This document shows, piece by piece, positions 7,751 through 17,916 of a DNA stretch of 64,000 nt. The position numbers were made by a program, and so were the translations under genes. Numbering within the stretch: position 1 is the first letter of the stretch; each line of letters opens with the position of its first letter. The DNA lies in the NCBI RefSeq assembly GCF_029029505.1, contig NZ_JAKJSD010000009.1, positions 62,001-126,000 of the forward strand. Reading direction: 5' to 3'. The notes under the pieces were generated by a model that had not been told where the DNA came from, did not search any database, and worked only from the letters and a program-made list of their open reading frames with translations. This DNA is from Ancylomarina sp. DW003 (lineage in GTDB: Bacteria > Bacteroidota > Bacteroidia > Bacteroidales > Marinifilaceae).

Positions 7751-8686
7751 ATGCTCTGTTTAAAGAAAGTTAATCTATTGATGTTACTAGCCTTTAGTGT
7801 GGCTTTCGCAGCTTGTTCTAAGAATAAGAAAAAGAAACAAACTTGCTTTTTATCAGAGAATTATTCGCACTTTCCTTATACTATTAATAAACCGAGTGAC
7901 ACTTATGTATTGCCTAATAACTTACGTGAAATTTCAGGATTGAGTTTTTCTAATACTGATAATCTACTTTGTGTAAACGATGAGCAAGGCTATATATTTG
8001 AATACGATTTACAAAAAAGAAAAGTCAATCGTAAAATTAAATTTGCAAAGAAAGGCGATTATGAAGGCATTGAATTAGTAGGAGAGAAAGCCGTTGTTTT
8101 ACGTAGCGATGGAAAATTGTATTTTGTTGAAAGTTTAGTTGAGGCAGAAACTCAATCTAAAAAGAAAAAGACTGGCTTAAGTTTGAAAAATGATACTGAA
8201 GGATTAGCTTATGATGTTTCAACTCAAACATTACTCATTGCATGTAAGGGGTTATCTCATGTGCATCCGAAATATGCAGATAAAAGAGCTATTTACCGTT
8301 TTTCTCTTACCGATAGCATTCTAATTTCTGAGCCCAGCATATTAGTTGATCAGCGGGATCTTGAAAAAATATTAAAGCTGGATGCCTATACGAAGTTCTC
8401 GAATAAACTCTTAAACAGTATTAATCCGTCTAAGGGGAACTTAACGTTTCAGCCATCTGGTATTGCAATACATCCAATTAGTAAAAATATCTATATTCTT
8501 GGTTCTGTTGGTAAATTGTTATTGGTAACGAATTCTGAAGGAGAATTATTAGCTATAAACAGACTAAAGAGAAAGATATTTCCTCAGCCAGAAGGAATTT
8601 GTTTTTCCCCGGATGGAACACTCTATATATCAACAGAAGGGAAAGTGAGTCAAGGCAGAATTCATAGATTTGATTACAAGCCTTAA
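7751..8686 (+). CDS. SdiA-regulated domain lipoprotein (beta-propeller)
   Basis: 311 residues with a lipoprotein leader ending in AFAAC. The body is a propeller-like repeat protein of the SdiA-regulated/esterase-like type (LREISGLSFS, GDYEGIELVG, NDTEGLAYD, QPSGIAIHP, QPEGICFSPDGTLYIS), with the acidic residues after each strand that bind Ca2+ in this family. It is probably anchored in the outer membrane or periplasm. Enzymatic function is not established. It lies 35 nt upstream of the metallophosphatase-barrel gene in the same direction and may be cotranscribed. Confidence 0.75.
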   Translation: MLCLKKVNLLMLLAFSVAFAACSKNKKKKQTCFLSENYSHFPYTINKPSDTYVLPNNLREISGLSFSNTDNLLCVNDEQGYIFEYDLQKRKVNRKIKFAKKGDYEGIELVGEKAVVLRSDGKLYFVESLVEAETQSKKKKTGLSLKNDTEGLAYDVSTQTLLIACKGLSHVHPKYADKRAIYRFSLTDSILISEPSILVDQRDLEKILKLDAYTKFSNKLLNSINPSKGNLTFQPSGIAIHPISKNIYILGSVGKLLLVTNSEGELLAINRLKRKIFPQPEGICFSPDGTLYISTEGKVSQGRIHRFDYKP

Positions 8687-8721
8687 TAGGTTTCTCATAG
8701 TTTAAATTTCAAACATTTCAC

Positions 8722-11700
8722 ATGAATAAATATTTACTATATCTATTTTTTTTATCGATAAGTTGCAATGTGTTTGGTGGTTCAAATATTCAGTATTCTG
8801 ATAGTTTGAAGTTAAAACATAGCATCTATTTTATTGGTGATATGGGTGAGGCTCCATTGGTTGATTCAAATATAAAAATGCTTAAAAAGCAACTCGACTT
8901 TTCAAAAGAGAATGGAACATTGGTTGTTTTGGGAAATTCTATTTCTAAGGAATATTTGGATAAAGATCGGGAAGATGATGAATTTGTAAGTCATGATTTG
9001 AACAGGTTTTTGACTTTAGCCAAAGATTTTAGTGGTGAAGTTGTTTTTATTCCGGGTGATAGAGAATGGACGTTGGATCGTAAGAATGGTTGGGAATCTC
9101 TTCAGAGTTTTGAAAACTACGTGGAAGAATATATAGGAAAAGGAGATGTGTTTTTACCTTCAGGAGGTTGTCCTGGACCAATAGAGCTTGAACTAACCGA
9201 TGATATTGTACTCTTGATAGTTGATTCGCAATGGTGGTTACATTTGGGAGAAAAGCCAGAAGCAGAATGCGGTTTTGAGAATACTGCCGACTTCTTGATT
9301 CAATTGAGCGATGTCTTTAAGAGAAATGAGAATAAGAAGCTAGTTCTTGCGAGTCATCACCCTGTATATAGTGGAGGAAAACATGCAGGAAATTTTCCTT
9401 TCCCGGGCCCTGTAGAGTTGTACCGCAAATTTATTGGAACACCTCAAGATTTTGCATCCCCTTATTATAAACAGATGCGATATATGGCTAAGCAAATGAT
9501 TGGGAAGTCACCTCGGATGATTTCTGTTTCTGCACATGATAATAGTCTGCAGTTAAAAAAGATTGAGGATGTCTTTCAGGTTATTTCTGGTTCTGCCAGT
9601 AAAACAGAATATGTGAACAAGAAAAAAATGGACTTTGCCTTAAGTGAGATTGGTTTTTCAAAGTTGAATTTTTATCAGAACGGGAGTGTATATCTTGAGT
9701 TTTGGAGTGTTGGAGAGAATGGAGATAAAACAGCTCATTTGGCTTATCGGAAATTTCTGTACAATCATGTTAATGTTTCTGACAATGACATGTTAAAACA
9801 ATATGATGAAATTGATTTTTCAGATAGTACAATTACCATTGCAGCAAGTCAGCTTTATAAAACAGATAGTAAATTAAAGTTAAAGTTTTTTGGTACGAAT
9901 TATCGAAGGGAATGGGAAACGCCAATTCAGGTTCCTGTTTTTGATATTGGAAAAGAAAAGGGCGGATTGAAAATAATTAAACGAGGAGGAGGACAACAAA
10001 CTCGCTCCTTAAGATTGGAAGCTAAAGATGGAAAGCAATATGTGTTGCGATCAGTTGAGAAGTACACCGAAAAAGCTATCCCTGTAAGTCTGCAAAAAAC
10101 ATTTGCCGCACAGATAGTTCAGGATGGGATTTCTGATTCATACCCATATGCAGCATTAACCGTACCCAAAATGGCCCAAGCTGCAGGTATTTATCATACC
10201 AATCCTAAGATTGTGTATGTGCCTGATGACCCGCGTTTGGGAATTTATCAAGATAATTTTAAGAATGAACTTTTCTTGTTTGAAGAACGAGCATCAGGAG
10301 ATTGGTCAGATTCTGATTTGTTTGGTGGAACCAAGAAAATATTGAGTACTGATAAACTTTTGAAAAAAAGATATAGTAATAAACTTCAGATTGATGAAGA
10401 GGCTGTTTTACGAGCGCGATTGTTCGATATTTTCCTAAATGATTGGGATAGGCATGATGACCAGTGGCGTTGGGCAAGCTTTGAGAGAGAGGGTAAGATC
10501 ATTGCAAAACCAATACCTAGGGATAGAGATCAAGTATTTTTTTATAGCGATGGTGTAATTCCTAAGGTAATGCGTCGTAAATGGTTGATCCCAAAATTTC
10601 AAGTTTTCGATTCAATAACAGAAAATATTTCAGGATTGGGATTCAATTCACGTTATTTCGATCGTAGTTTTTTATCTTCTAAAACTAGAGAGGATTGGAT
10701 AAAAATGGCTGAAGAATTAAAGTCTCAGCTTAAGGATGATGTTCTTGAAGCTGCAATTGCCGATCTTCCCAATGAAGTGTTACCTATCTCTGGTGATATC
10801 TTAATCTCTAAGCTGAAAGCCAGAAGAGATATTCTTCCGCAAATGGCTGATGAGTTTTATTCATTCTTAGCTAAAGAAGTTGATGTCGTTGGGACGGATG
10901 ATAATGAGTCGTTTCAGGCCAATTGGAATAAAGATGGTAGCTTAACGGTTTTAGTGCATAACTTGAAAAAGCATGAACAAAATACCGCTGTTTTTGAACG
11001 AACGTTTTATCCTAATGAGACAAATGAAGTTCGACTATTTGGTTTAAAAGGGAAAGATAAGTTTCACATAAAAGGTGAATCAAGTCATAAGACTATAAAG
11101 CTGAAGCTTGTTGGGGGAAAAGGGAAAGATAAATTTGACTTGACGAATACCCGAAAAAAATTACTCACTATTTACGATAAACCAAAAACAAAAATTGTTG
11201 GTGATGGATCTTATAAGAATAGAAAAGCAAAGCGCTCAGATGTAAATATTTATAATAGAAAAGCTTTTAAGTATGATCTTCTTAGCCCAATTATAAGTGC
11301 GAATTTCGTTAGTCACGATGGCTTGGTTATGGGAGCAGGGTTTAACTATAGAACACAGGCTTTTAAAAAAGAACCTTTTGGATCTAATCATAAATTTATT
11401 GCAAATTATGCTTTTCAATACCCATCCTTACAAATAAAATATGTGGGTGAAATAAATTCTGTATTCAGAAATTTTGATTTGGTAGGAACAGTAGATTATA
11501 ATTCACCAAATTTCCAAGGCTATTACTATGGTATGGGAAATGAAAGTGAAAATATTCAATCGGATGATAATCGATACAACAGTCTTCGTTTTGAGAAATT
11601 GATAATTAACCCACAGTTGCGATTAAAAATTAATTCAAAGCATCAAATAATTACGGGCCTGTTTTTTGAGCAATCCAGGCTGCAAGAGACTGATAATCGG

Positions 11701-12327
11701 TTTGTGACAGATTTTTCGAACCCAGTTAACGATTTAGATCCGGAAAAGGATTTTTCAACAAGGAAATATTTAGGAATAAATATTAATTATATTTGGGATT
11801 CGAGAAATTCAAAAGTTCTTCCTTCGAGAGGTATTTACTGGCAATCGGCTTATCAGGCATTCAAGGGTTTAGAACAATATGATCACGATTTTTATCGTTA
11901 TTCTACCGATATGAGGATGTATTTGAATTTTAACCGAACAACGAGGACAGTCATTGCTTTGAGAGTTGGAGGTGCTTATAATACGAAAGGATATTCATTG
12001 TTTCAGTCCAATAAATTAGGATTGAAAAATAATTTACGAGGTTTTCCTTTAGATCGATTTGCAGGAGATGGTGTTTTTTATCAAAATACTGATGTCAGAT
12101 TTCGATTGTCACAGTTTAGATCATATTTGCTAGCAGGTGAATTTGGTTTATTAGCATTTAATGATGTTGGTCGTGTTTGGATTTCTGGAGAACGTTCAGA
12201 GACTTTGCATCATGGATATGGTGGAGGTTTATGGCTTTCACCTTTTAAACTTATGGTAGTAACAGCTAACTATAGTTGTTCAAAGGAAGATAAAATCTTC
12301 TCATTGGAGTTTAAATATATGTTTTAG
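8722..12327 (+). CDS. Metallophosphatase-like domain fused to Omp85/BamA-type barrel
   Basis: 1201 residues. A signal peptide (to about residue 20) precedes a calcineurin-like phosphoesterase domain (30-320), a central region (about 400-800), and a C-terminal Omp85/surface-antigen beta-barrel (about 830-1201) ending in aromatic F. The phosphoesterase motifs are eroded. GDMGE is kept, but the second motif reads LGNSISK where GDN is expected, the third reads PGDREW where GNHDW is expected, and the last reads SAHDNS where GHxH is expected; HHP remains. Catalysis is therefore doubtful. Bacteroidota have intact homologues of this fusion. It probably sits in the outer membrane with the phosphatase-like part periplasmic or exposed. 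Confidence 0.8.
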   Translation: MNKYLLYLFFLSISCNVFGGSNIQYSDSLKLKHSIYFIGDMGEAPLVDSNIKMLKKQLDFSKENGTLVVLGNSISKEYLDKDREDDEFVSHDLNRFLTLAKDFSGEVVFIPGDREWTLDRKNGWESLQSFENYVEEYIGKGDVFLPSGGCPGPIELELTDDIVLLIVDSQWWLHLGEKPEAECGFENTADFLIQLSDVFKRNENKKLVLASHHPVYSGGKHAGNFPFPGPVELYRKFIGTPQDFASPYYKQMRYMAKQMIGKSPRMISVSAHDNSLQLKKIEDVFQVISGSASKTEYVNKKKMDFALSEIGFSKLNFYQNGSVYLEFWSVGENGDKTAHLAYRKFLYNHVNVSDNDMLKQYDEIDFSDSTITIAASQLYKTDSKLKLKFFGTNYRREWETPIQVPVFDIGKEKGGLKIIKRGGGQQTRSLRLEAKDGKQYVLRSVEKYTEKAIPVSLQKTFAAQIVQDGISDSYPYAALTVPKMAQAAGIYHTNPKIVYVPDDPRLGIYQDNFKNELFLFEERASGDWSDSDLFGGTKKILSTDKLLKKRYSNKLQIDEEAVLRARLFDIFLNDWDRHDDQWRWASFEREGKIIAKPIPRDRDQVFFYSDGVIPKVMRRKWLIPKFQVFDSITENISGLGFNSRYFDRSFLSSKTREDWIKMAEELKSQLKDDVLEAAIADLPNEVLPISGDILISKLKARRDILPQMADEFYSFLAKEVDVVGTDDNESFQANWNKDGSLTVLVHNLKKHEQNTAVFERTFYPNETNEVRLFGLKGKDKFHIKGESSHKTIKLKLVGGKGKDKFDLTNTRKKLLTIYDKPKTKIVGDGSYKNRKAKRSDVNIYNRKAFKYDLLSPIISANFVSHDGLVMGAGFNYRTQAFKKEPFGSNHKFIANYAFQYPSLQIKYVGEINSVFRNFDLVGTVDYNSPNFQGYYYGMGNESENIQSDDNRYNSLRFEKLIINPQLRLKINSKHQIITGLFFEQSRLQETDNRFVTDFSNPVNDLDPEKDFSTRKYLGININYIWDSRNSKVLPSRGIYWQSAYQAFKGLEQYDHDFYRYSTDMRMYLNFNRTTRTVIALRVGGAYNTKGYSLFQSNKLGLKNNLRGFPLDRFAGDGVFYQNTDVRFRLSQFRSYLLAGEFGLLAFNDVGRVWISGERSETLHHGYGGGLWLSPFKLMVVTANYSCSKEDKIFSLEFKYMF

Positions 12328-12376
12328 TGATAGAAATTGGTTTTGTTTATGTTGTCGAGAAGAATTTAATCTAAAG

Positions 12377-12757
12377 ATGGTAGAGAAAGATAAGTTAAGC
12401 TATAAAATCCTTCTGGTAGAGGATGATTTTGTCAATGGAAAGATTGTGAAAACATTACTGGAAAAGGCAGCATATCAAGTCGAGTGGGTTAAGAATGGAA
12501 AGGAAGCTTTGGATGTTTTAATACCCAACTCAACAGCATATTCTCTGGTCTTAATGGATATTCAGATGCCAATAATAAATGGCTATGAAGTGAGTATAAA
12601 TCTGAGAGAGATTGGTGTCAATATTCCAATTATTTGCATGACTGCTAATGCTTATTGTGATGAAAAGACCAAATCAAAAGAAGCAGGAATGAATGATTAT
12701 ATCTCGAAACCTGTAACTAAAACAGCACTCTTCGAAATAATCGAAAAATATTTATAG
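12377..12757 (+). CDS. Stand-alone response regulator receiver (CheY-like)
   Basis: 126 residues, a single receiver domain with the acidic pair near the N-terminus (LLVEDDFVNG), the phosphoacceptor Asp in LVLMDIQMP, the T/S position in CMTANAY and the conserved Lys in YISKPV. The NGKIVKTLLEK segment after the acidic pair resembles receivers detached from hybrid histidine kinases. There is no output domain and no adjacent kinase, so it acts on a remote partner. It starts 49 nt after the barrel gene. Confidence 0.85.
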   Translation: MVEKDKLSYKILLVEDDFVNGKIVKTLLEKAAYQVEWVKNGKEALDVLIPNSTAYSLVLMDIQMPIINGYEVSINLREIGVNIPIICMTANAYCDEKTKSKEAGMNDYISKPVTKTALFEIIEKYL

Positions 12758-12807
12758 ATAAAAACAAGAACATTTAATTTACGTTCTGAAAATTTAAATT
12801 ACTGCGG

Positions 12808-15156
12808 ATGAAAGTTTGTATAGCCGAGAAACCAAGTGTTGCACGTGAAATTGCAATGATTTTAGGGGCTAAAAGTCAGAAAAATGGATACTATGAAGGA
12901 AATGGTTATCAGATTTCTTGGACATTTGGGCACCTGTGTACACTTAAAGAACCTGGTGAATACAATCTTAATTGGAAATATTGGCATTTAAATGATTTAC
13001 CAATGATTCCGGGACGTTTTGCTATTAAAGTAATTGATGATACCGGTGTTCAAAAGCAGTTCGATGTTCTGGAGAAATTGATCGAAGGGGCTGAAGAAGT
13101 CATAAACTGTGGTGATGCTGGTCAGGAAGGAGAAGTGATCCAGCGTTGGGTACTTCATAAAGCAAAATGTAATGTACCAATTAAGCGTTTATGGATTTCA
13201 TCTCTTACCGAAGAGGCAATACGTGAAGGATTCGAAAATTTAAGAGAAGGTAAAGAATTTGATCGTTTATATGCAGCTGGTTCATCGAGAGCAATTGGAG
13301 ATTGGCTTTTAGGGATGAATGCAACTCGATTATTTACCCTTAAGTATGGTAGTGGTAAGAATGTTCTTTCAATAGGGCGTGTGCAAACTCCTACTTTAGC
13401 TTTGATTGTAAATCGACAGAAAGAAATCGATAATTTTGTTCCTCAGAATTATTGGGAACTTAAAACAGTATATCGTGATGTTACTTTTTCAGCAACGCGA
13501 GGGCGATTTGATAAGAAAGAGGAAGGTGTTGAGTTTCTTAGTAAGATAAAAACAGAACCTTTTGAAGTTGTTTCTTTTGAAAGAAAAGCAGGGAAAGAAT
13601 TACCACCACAGCTTTATGACTTAACGTCTTTACAAGTTGATTGTAACAGAAAACTGAATTTGTCCGCAGAAGAAACTTTACGTATTATTCAGAGTTTGTA
13701 TGAGAAAAAATTAACGACTTACCCAAGGGTTGATACCACATATCTTACTGATGATATTTATAAGAAGATTCCGGAAATTCTAAAGAAATTGACCCCATAT
13801 AAGGAGTTTACTGAATCTTTATTGGGCGAAAAATTACGTAAATCTAAAAAGGTTTTTGATAATAAAAAGGTTACCGATCACCATGCTATTATTCCTACAG
13901 GAGTTCAACCAGGAGGATTACGATACGAGGAGAAACAAGTTTACGATTTGGTAACGCGTCGTTTTATAGCTGTGTTTTATCCTGACTGTAAAGTTAGTCA
14001 CACAACAGTTTTAGGGCAGGTTACAAATATTGATTTTAAGGCAACAGGAAAACAAATTGTAGAGCCAGGTTGGCGCGTGCTTTTCTCGAAGGATAGTAAT
14101 GTAGGAGAAGGGACAATTTTACCTGTTTTTGAAAAAGGAGAGAGTGGAGCACATGTACCTGATTTAGCCGAGAAGCAAACACAACCACCTAAATATTATT
14201 CAGAAGCGACATTGCTGCGTGCTATGGAAACAGCTGGTAAGCAGGTTGATGATGATGAGTTGAGAGAGCTGATGAAAGAAAATGGTATTGGACGTCCATC
14301 AACGCGTGCAAATATCATTGAAACACTTTTCCGACGTAAATACATCAAGAAAGAGAAGAAACGACTTGTTGCAACAGTTGCGGGTATTCAGTTAATCGAT
14401 ACCATTCAGAATGAACTTTTAAAATCAGCTGAATTGACAGGTATGTGGGAGAAGAAACTGAGAGATATTGAGCAAGGAGAATATGAAGTAGATCAATTTA
14501 TGCTTGAATTGAAGCAAATGGTTTTTAATATTGTGAAAGATGTAAAATCCAGAACTCAGATCAAGAAAATTGAAGCTGTAGAAGAAGAGAAAAATAAGCC
14601 GAAGAAAAAGAAAGTTGCTAAGACTAAAGAACTAGCTTGCCCGAAGTGTAAAGAAGGTGCAATATTAAAAGGGAAGAGTTCGTGGGGGTGTAGCAACTGG
14701 AAGAATGGTTGTGATATAAGATTACCATTTGGATTTTTGAATAAGAAGTTAACTGACAAGCAGGTTGAGGCTTTAATATTGAAACAAAAAACGCCAAAAA
14801 TTAAAGGTTTTGAAATTGATGGTAAAAAACAAAATGGAGTTGTTGTTCTCGATCCATCATTTGAATTGAGCTTTATAGCTGAAGAAGCTGAAGTTTGGAG
14901 TTGCCCTTTGTGTAAGGATGGTAAAATGGTAAAAGGGAAAGCAGCTTATGGGTGTTCGAATTATAAACAAGGTTGTCGCTTTATAGTTCCTTTCGAATTT
15001 TATGGAAAGACATTGACCGAATCACAAATAAAATCGCTTATTGTTGATAGAAAAACAAAATTGATAAAAGGGTTTATTAATCCTAAAACCCAAGAAAAAG
15101 GTGATGCAAAATTAATTCTAGATAATATGGGTAAAATTGTTTTCGGGAAGCAATAA
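12808..15156 (+). CDS. topB: DNA topoisomerase III
   Basis: 782-residue type IA topoisomerase. The TOPRIM domain starts at the N-terminus (CIAEKPSVAREIA) with GDAGQEGE as its acidic motif, a form common in Bacteroidota. The active-site Tyr lies in LTTYPRVDTTYL, and NGIGRPSTRANIIETL is also conserved. Two C-terminal zinc ribbons are present (CPKCKEG with GCSNWKNGC, and CPLCKDG with GCSNYKQGC). It relaxes and decatenates single-stranded regions of DNA during replication and recombination. Length and order are typical. Confidence 0.95.
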   Translation: MKVCIAEKPSVAREIAMILGAKSQKNGYYEGNGYQISWTFGHLCTLKEPGEYNLNWKYWHLNDLPMIPGRFAIKVIDDTGVQKQFDVLEKLIEGAEEVINCGDAGQEGEVIQRWVLHKAKCNVPIKRLWISSLTEEAIREGFENLREGKEFDRLYAAGSSRAIGDWLLGMNATRLFTLKYGSGKNVLSIGRVQTPTLALIVNRQKEIDNFVPQNYWELKTVYRDVTFSATRGRFDKKEEGVEFLSKIKTEPFEVVSFERKAGKELPPQLYDLTSLQVDCNRKLNLSAEETLRIIQSLYEKKLTTYPRVDTTYLTDDIYKKIPEILKKLTPYKEFTESLLGEKLRKSKKVFDNKKVTDHHAIIPTGVQPGGLRYEEKQVYDLVTRRFIAVFYPDCKVSHTTVLGQVTNIDFKATGKQIVEPGWRVLFSKDSNVGEGTILPVFEKGESGAHVPDLAEKQTQPPKYYSEATLLRAMETAGKQVDDDELRELMKENGIGRPSTRANIIETLFRRKYIKKEKKRLVATVAGIQLIDTIQNELLKSAELTGMWEKKLRDIEQGEYEVDQFMLELKQMVFNIVKDVKSRTQIKKIEAVEEEKNKPKKKKVAKTKELACPKCKEGAILKGKSSWGCSNWKNGCDIRLPFGFLNKKLTDKQVEALILKQKTPKIKGFEIDGKKQNGVVVLDPSFELSFIAEEAEVWSCPLCKDGKMVKGKAAYGCSNYKQGCRFIVPFEFYGKTLTESQIKSLIVDRKTKLIKGFINPKTQEKGDAKLILDNMGKIVFGKQ

Positions 15157-15170
15157 TGAAATTATGAATA

Positions 15171-15193
15171 AAGCTCAGTGTTATGCTGAGCTT
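15171..15193. terminator. Bidirectional terminator between topB and sixA
   Basis: AAGCTCAG (15171-15178) and CTGAGCTT (15186-15193) form a hairpin with a 7-nt loop between convergent genes. It overlaps the sixA stop codon. Confidence 0.7.
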
Positions 15194-15692
15194 ACTCTTT
15201 TAGCATTTTTGGACTTGTATAATGAGCTAGTTTTCCTGAACGTGCATCGATGTCTGTCCAGTTCTCCACGTCAAACTCTATTCCAATTGCTGTACCTGTA
15301 GGTACATGTAAGTAACCTTCGTCCAGAAGTTTACTTGCCCATGAAGCAATGTCTGGATTGTGACCAAATACCCAAACTTTACTTTGATCTTTAGCCTTAG
15401 TTTGTAACATTTCTAAAAATTCCTGTGTACTAAATCCATCATAAAGTTGATCTATTTGCAGGATGCTGTCGAGCTGAATGTTGAATTGATGTGCAAAAAG
15501 TCTAGCAGTGGCAATAGCTCTGTTTGCAGGACTTGAAATAATTAATTCTGTTTCGATACCTTTCTGGAATAAATGAGAAGAAACTAGTTTTGAATCGTTA
15601 ATTCCTCTATTGGTAAGATTGCGCTCAAAATCACTGATATCGTAACGAATAACTTCCGTTTTTGAGTGTCGAGATAAGATCAGTTGTTTCAT
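15192..15692 (-). CDS. sixA: SixA-like phosphohistidine phosphatase
   Basis: 166-residue histidine phosphatase with the catalytic RHS motif at residues 7-9 (LILSRHSKTE), SSPANRAIATA and the second His in VWVFGHNPDI. SixA removes phosphate from phosphohistidine in phosphotransfer proteins. It lies 35 nt downstream of ppk1 on the same strand, an arrangement common in Bacteroidota, so polyphosphate or phosphate metabolism may be its context here. Confidence 0.85.
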   Translation of the reverse strand: MKQLILSRHSKTEVIRYDISDFERNLTNRGINDSKLVSSHLFQKGIETELIISSPANRAIATARLFAHQFNIQLDSILQIDQLYDGFSTQEFLEMLQTKAKDQSKVWVFGHNPDIASWASKLLDEGYLHVPTGTAIGIEFDVENWTDIDARSGKLAHYTSPKMLKE

Positions 15693-15727
15693 TTCTTAGT
15701 GTTTAAAATGATAAAGTAAATCAGAAT

Positions 15728-17809
15728 TTAATTCTTGTTTTGTTTTGCAAGTTCTAACTCCTCCAAGTATTTAAAAATTTCTTTTTGAGCTCTAACTTTA
15801 ATCTCATTATTTCCATTGTCGATTTTAATGTTATCTAAACGTTCATTTATTAATCGAGCATTGGTATTGTCGTTTAATTGAATGTTCAGAATATCAATAA
15901 GTTCCTGTTTTAATTCAGGTTTTTCAATTGGAAAGGCACATTCAATTCTACGATGTAAGTTTCTCGACATCCAATCGGCAGACGATAAGTAAACTTCTTC
16001 GTTGCCATTGTTGTGAAAATAGAAAACGCGAGCATGTTCAAGAAATTGATCGACGATTCGAACAATTCGAATATTTTTAGAGTAAGACTTGTTTGGAATT
16101 AGACAACAAATGCCTCTAATAATCAGATCAATTTTGACACCTTTACTACTAGCTTCGTACAGTTTTTTTATCATTTGGCGCTCTTGCAAGCCATTCATTT
16201 TCAGAATTAGGTATCCTTTACCTCCTTGTTCAACATGTTTTATCTCACGATCAATTTTGTCCAGAAACTTATCGCGCATATTAAATTGCCCAATAAGTAA
16301 TTTGTTAAACTCACACTCTGTCTTCTGATTTTCAAGGTAATTGAATAAGAGTTTTAGTTCAGATATAGTTGTTGTATCAGATGTGAAAAGACCATGATCA
16401 GCATAAATACGAGCCGTTTTTTCATTAAAATTTCCTGTACTTAAGTAGGCGTAGTCCTCTTTATCTTCTTTTCTGATGACTAAAGCAATTTTTGCATGAA
16501 CTTTTAGCCCTGGCAAACTGTAAATGATTTTAACACCAGCCTTCGTCATTGTTCTTGCCGAATTCATATTAGCTTCTTCGTCGAATCTTGCTTTTAATTC
16601 AACAAGAACAGTTACTTTTTTTCCATTCAGGGCTGCATTAATTAATGCATTTACAACAGCAGAATTCTCAGCAACTCGATATTGTGTGGCCTTAATTTCT
16701 TCTACCTTAGGATCAAGAGCAGCTTCATTCAAAAAGCGAATGACATACTCGTAACTTTGGTAGGGGTAATGCAATAAAATATCCTTTTTTCTAATGGCTT
16801 TAAATATAGATTTGCTTTGTCCCAGTTCCTTAGCCTTTAGTGCATGAAAACTAGGATCCTCAAGTTCTGGCCCTGCGGGATTAGGGAATTTAAAGAAATC
16901 TTTAAAATTGTGATAACGCGCACCTTGCACCAATTCATTGTTTGTAAGATTAAATGCCAACTTCAATAAGTTTAAAAAATCACGAGGGATCTTTTCGTCA
17001 TACAGAAATCTAGACGGTTCTCCAGTTTCGCGTTTTTTCAAGTTGCGTTCTATCATGTTCATGATATTTCCAGAATATTCTTCTTCTATTAGAATATCAG
17101 CATCACGACTCATTTTAAAACTGTATGTGGAATTTATTTTGAATCCCGGAAATACCACCTTCATATGTAATTTTACGATATCATCGAGAAACATGATGTG
17201 ATGTTTGTCATTAATGGCTGGTAGTTCTACGAAACGATTAAAACGATTGTTGGGTATTCTTACGATTGCATATTTCGCACGTCTTGGTTTATCAGGATTA
17301 TCTTTTTTCCCTCGTTTTTTATAAAGTTTTACCGCTAAATAAATGGCATTGTTTTTTAGAAAAGGTTGAATTTGTTTTTTTAGAAGCAACATAGGCTGCA
17401 TATGCGGCAATAGATTGTCTAGAAAAAATTCTTTGGTGAATTCATAGTGTTCATCACATAGTTTCTCACCCTGCATCAATACAATATTGTTCTCAAGCAA
17501 TTCGGGTACAATTTCATTCGTGAAAATCTGCCCGAATTCAAGTTGTTGTTTATTTACTTGTTGCTTTATTTTTTTTAGCATGTGATCAGGATTTTCTCTC
17601 AATTGCAGTTTGTCTTCTATTGGCAATTCGGTAAATCTCTGATAGGAAGCAACTCTAATTCTATAGAATTCATCAAGATTTGAAGAGTAAATAGCAAGAA
17701 ACTTGATTCGCTCGTAGAGAGGTAGATCTTTGTTCTTAGCTTCTTCCAGAACTCTATTGTTGAATGATAACCAACTTAAATCTCGATTGAAAAACTGATA
17801 TTTTGACAT
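15728..17809 (-). CDS. ppk1: Polyphosphate kinase 1
   Basis: 693 residues, full length for PPK1. The N-terminal domain begins FFNRDLSWLSFNNRVLEEA. The phospholipase-D-like C-terminal domains carry the autophosphorylated His in GLKVHAKIALV, STGNFNEKTARIYADHGL, and the second catalytic His in FLEHARVFYFHN. It makes polyphosphate from ATP reversibly at the membrane. The downstream gene is sixA. Confidence 0.95.
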   Translation of the reverse strand: MSKYQFFNRDLSWLSFNNRVLEEAKNKDLPLYERIKFLAIYSSNLDEFYRIRVASYQRFTELPIEDKLQLRENPDHMLKKIKQQVNKQQLEFGQIFTNEIVPELLENNIVLMQGEKLCDEHYEFTKEFFLDNLLPHMQPMLLLKKQIQPFLKNNAIYLAVKLYKKRGKKDNPDKPRRAKYAIVRIPNNRFNRFVELPAINDKHHIMFLDDIVKLHMKVVFPGFKINSTYSFKMSRDADILIEEEYSGNIMNMIERNLKKRETGEPSRFLYDEKIPRDFLNLLKLAFNLTNNELVQGARYHNFKDFFKFPNPAGPELEDPSFHALKAKELGQSKSIFKAIRKKDILLHYPYQSYEYVIRFLNEAALDPKVEEIKATQYRVAENSAVVNALINAALNGKKVTVLVELKARFDEEANMNSARTMTKAGVKIIYSLPGLKVHAKIALVIRKEDKEDYAYLSTGNFNEKTARIYADHGLFTSDTTTISELKLLFNYLENQKTECEFNKLLIGQFNMRDKFLDKIDREIKHVEQGGKGYLILKMNGLQERQMIKKLYEASSKGVKIDLIIRGICCLIPNKSYSKNIRIVRIVDQFLEHARVFYFHNNGNEEVYLSSADWMSRNLHRRIECAFPIEKPELKQELIDILNIQLNDNTNARLINERLDNIKIDNGNNEIKVRAQKEIFKYLEELELAKQNKN

Positions 17810-17916
17810 ATATTTAATTGCTTCAAATTGTATTCTAACAAAATTATAAAAATTTAGTCAGGCTTTACTCCTTGATCAATCTAAATAAGTATGAGTTTTT
17901 TTTGAATAGAGTGAAT

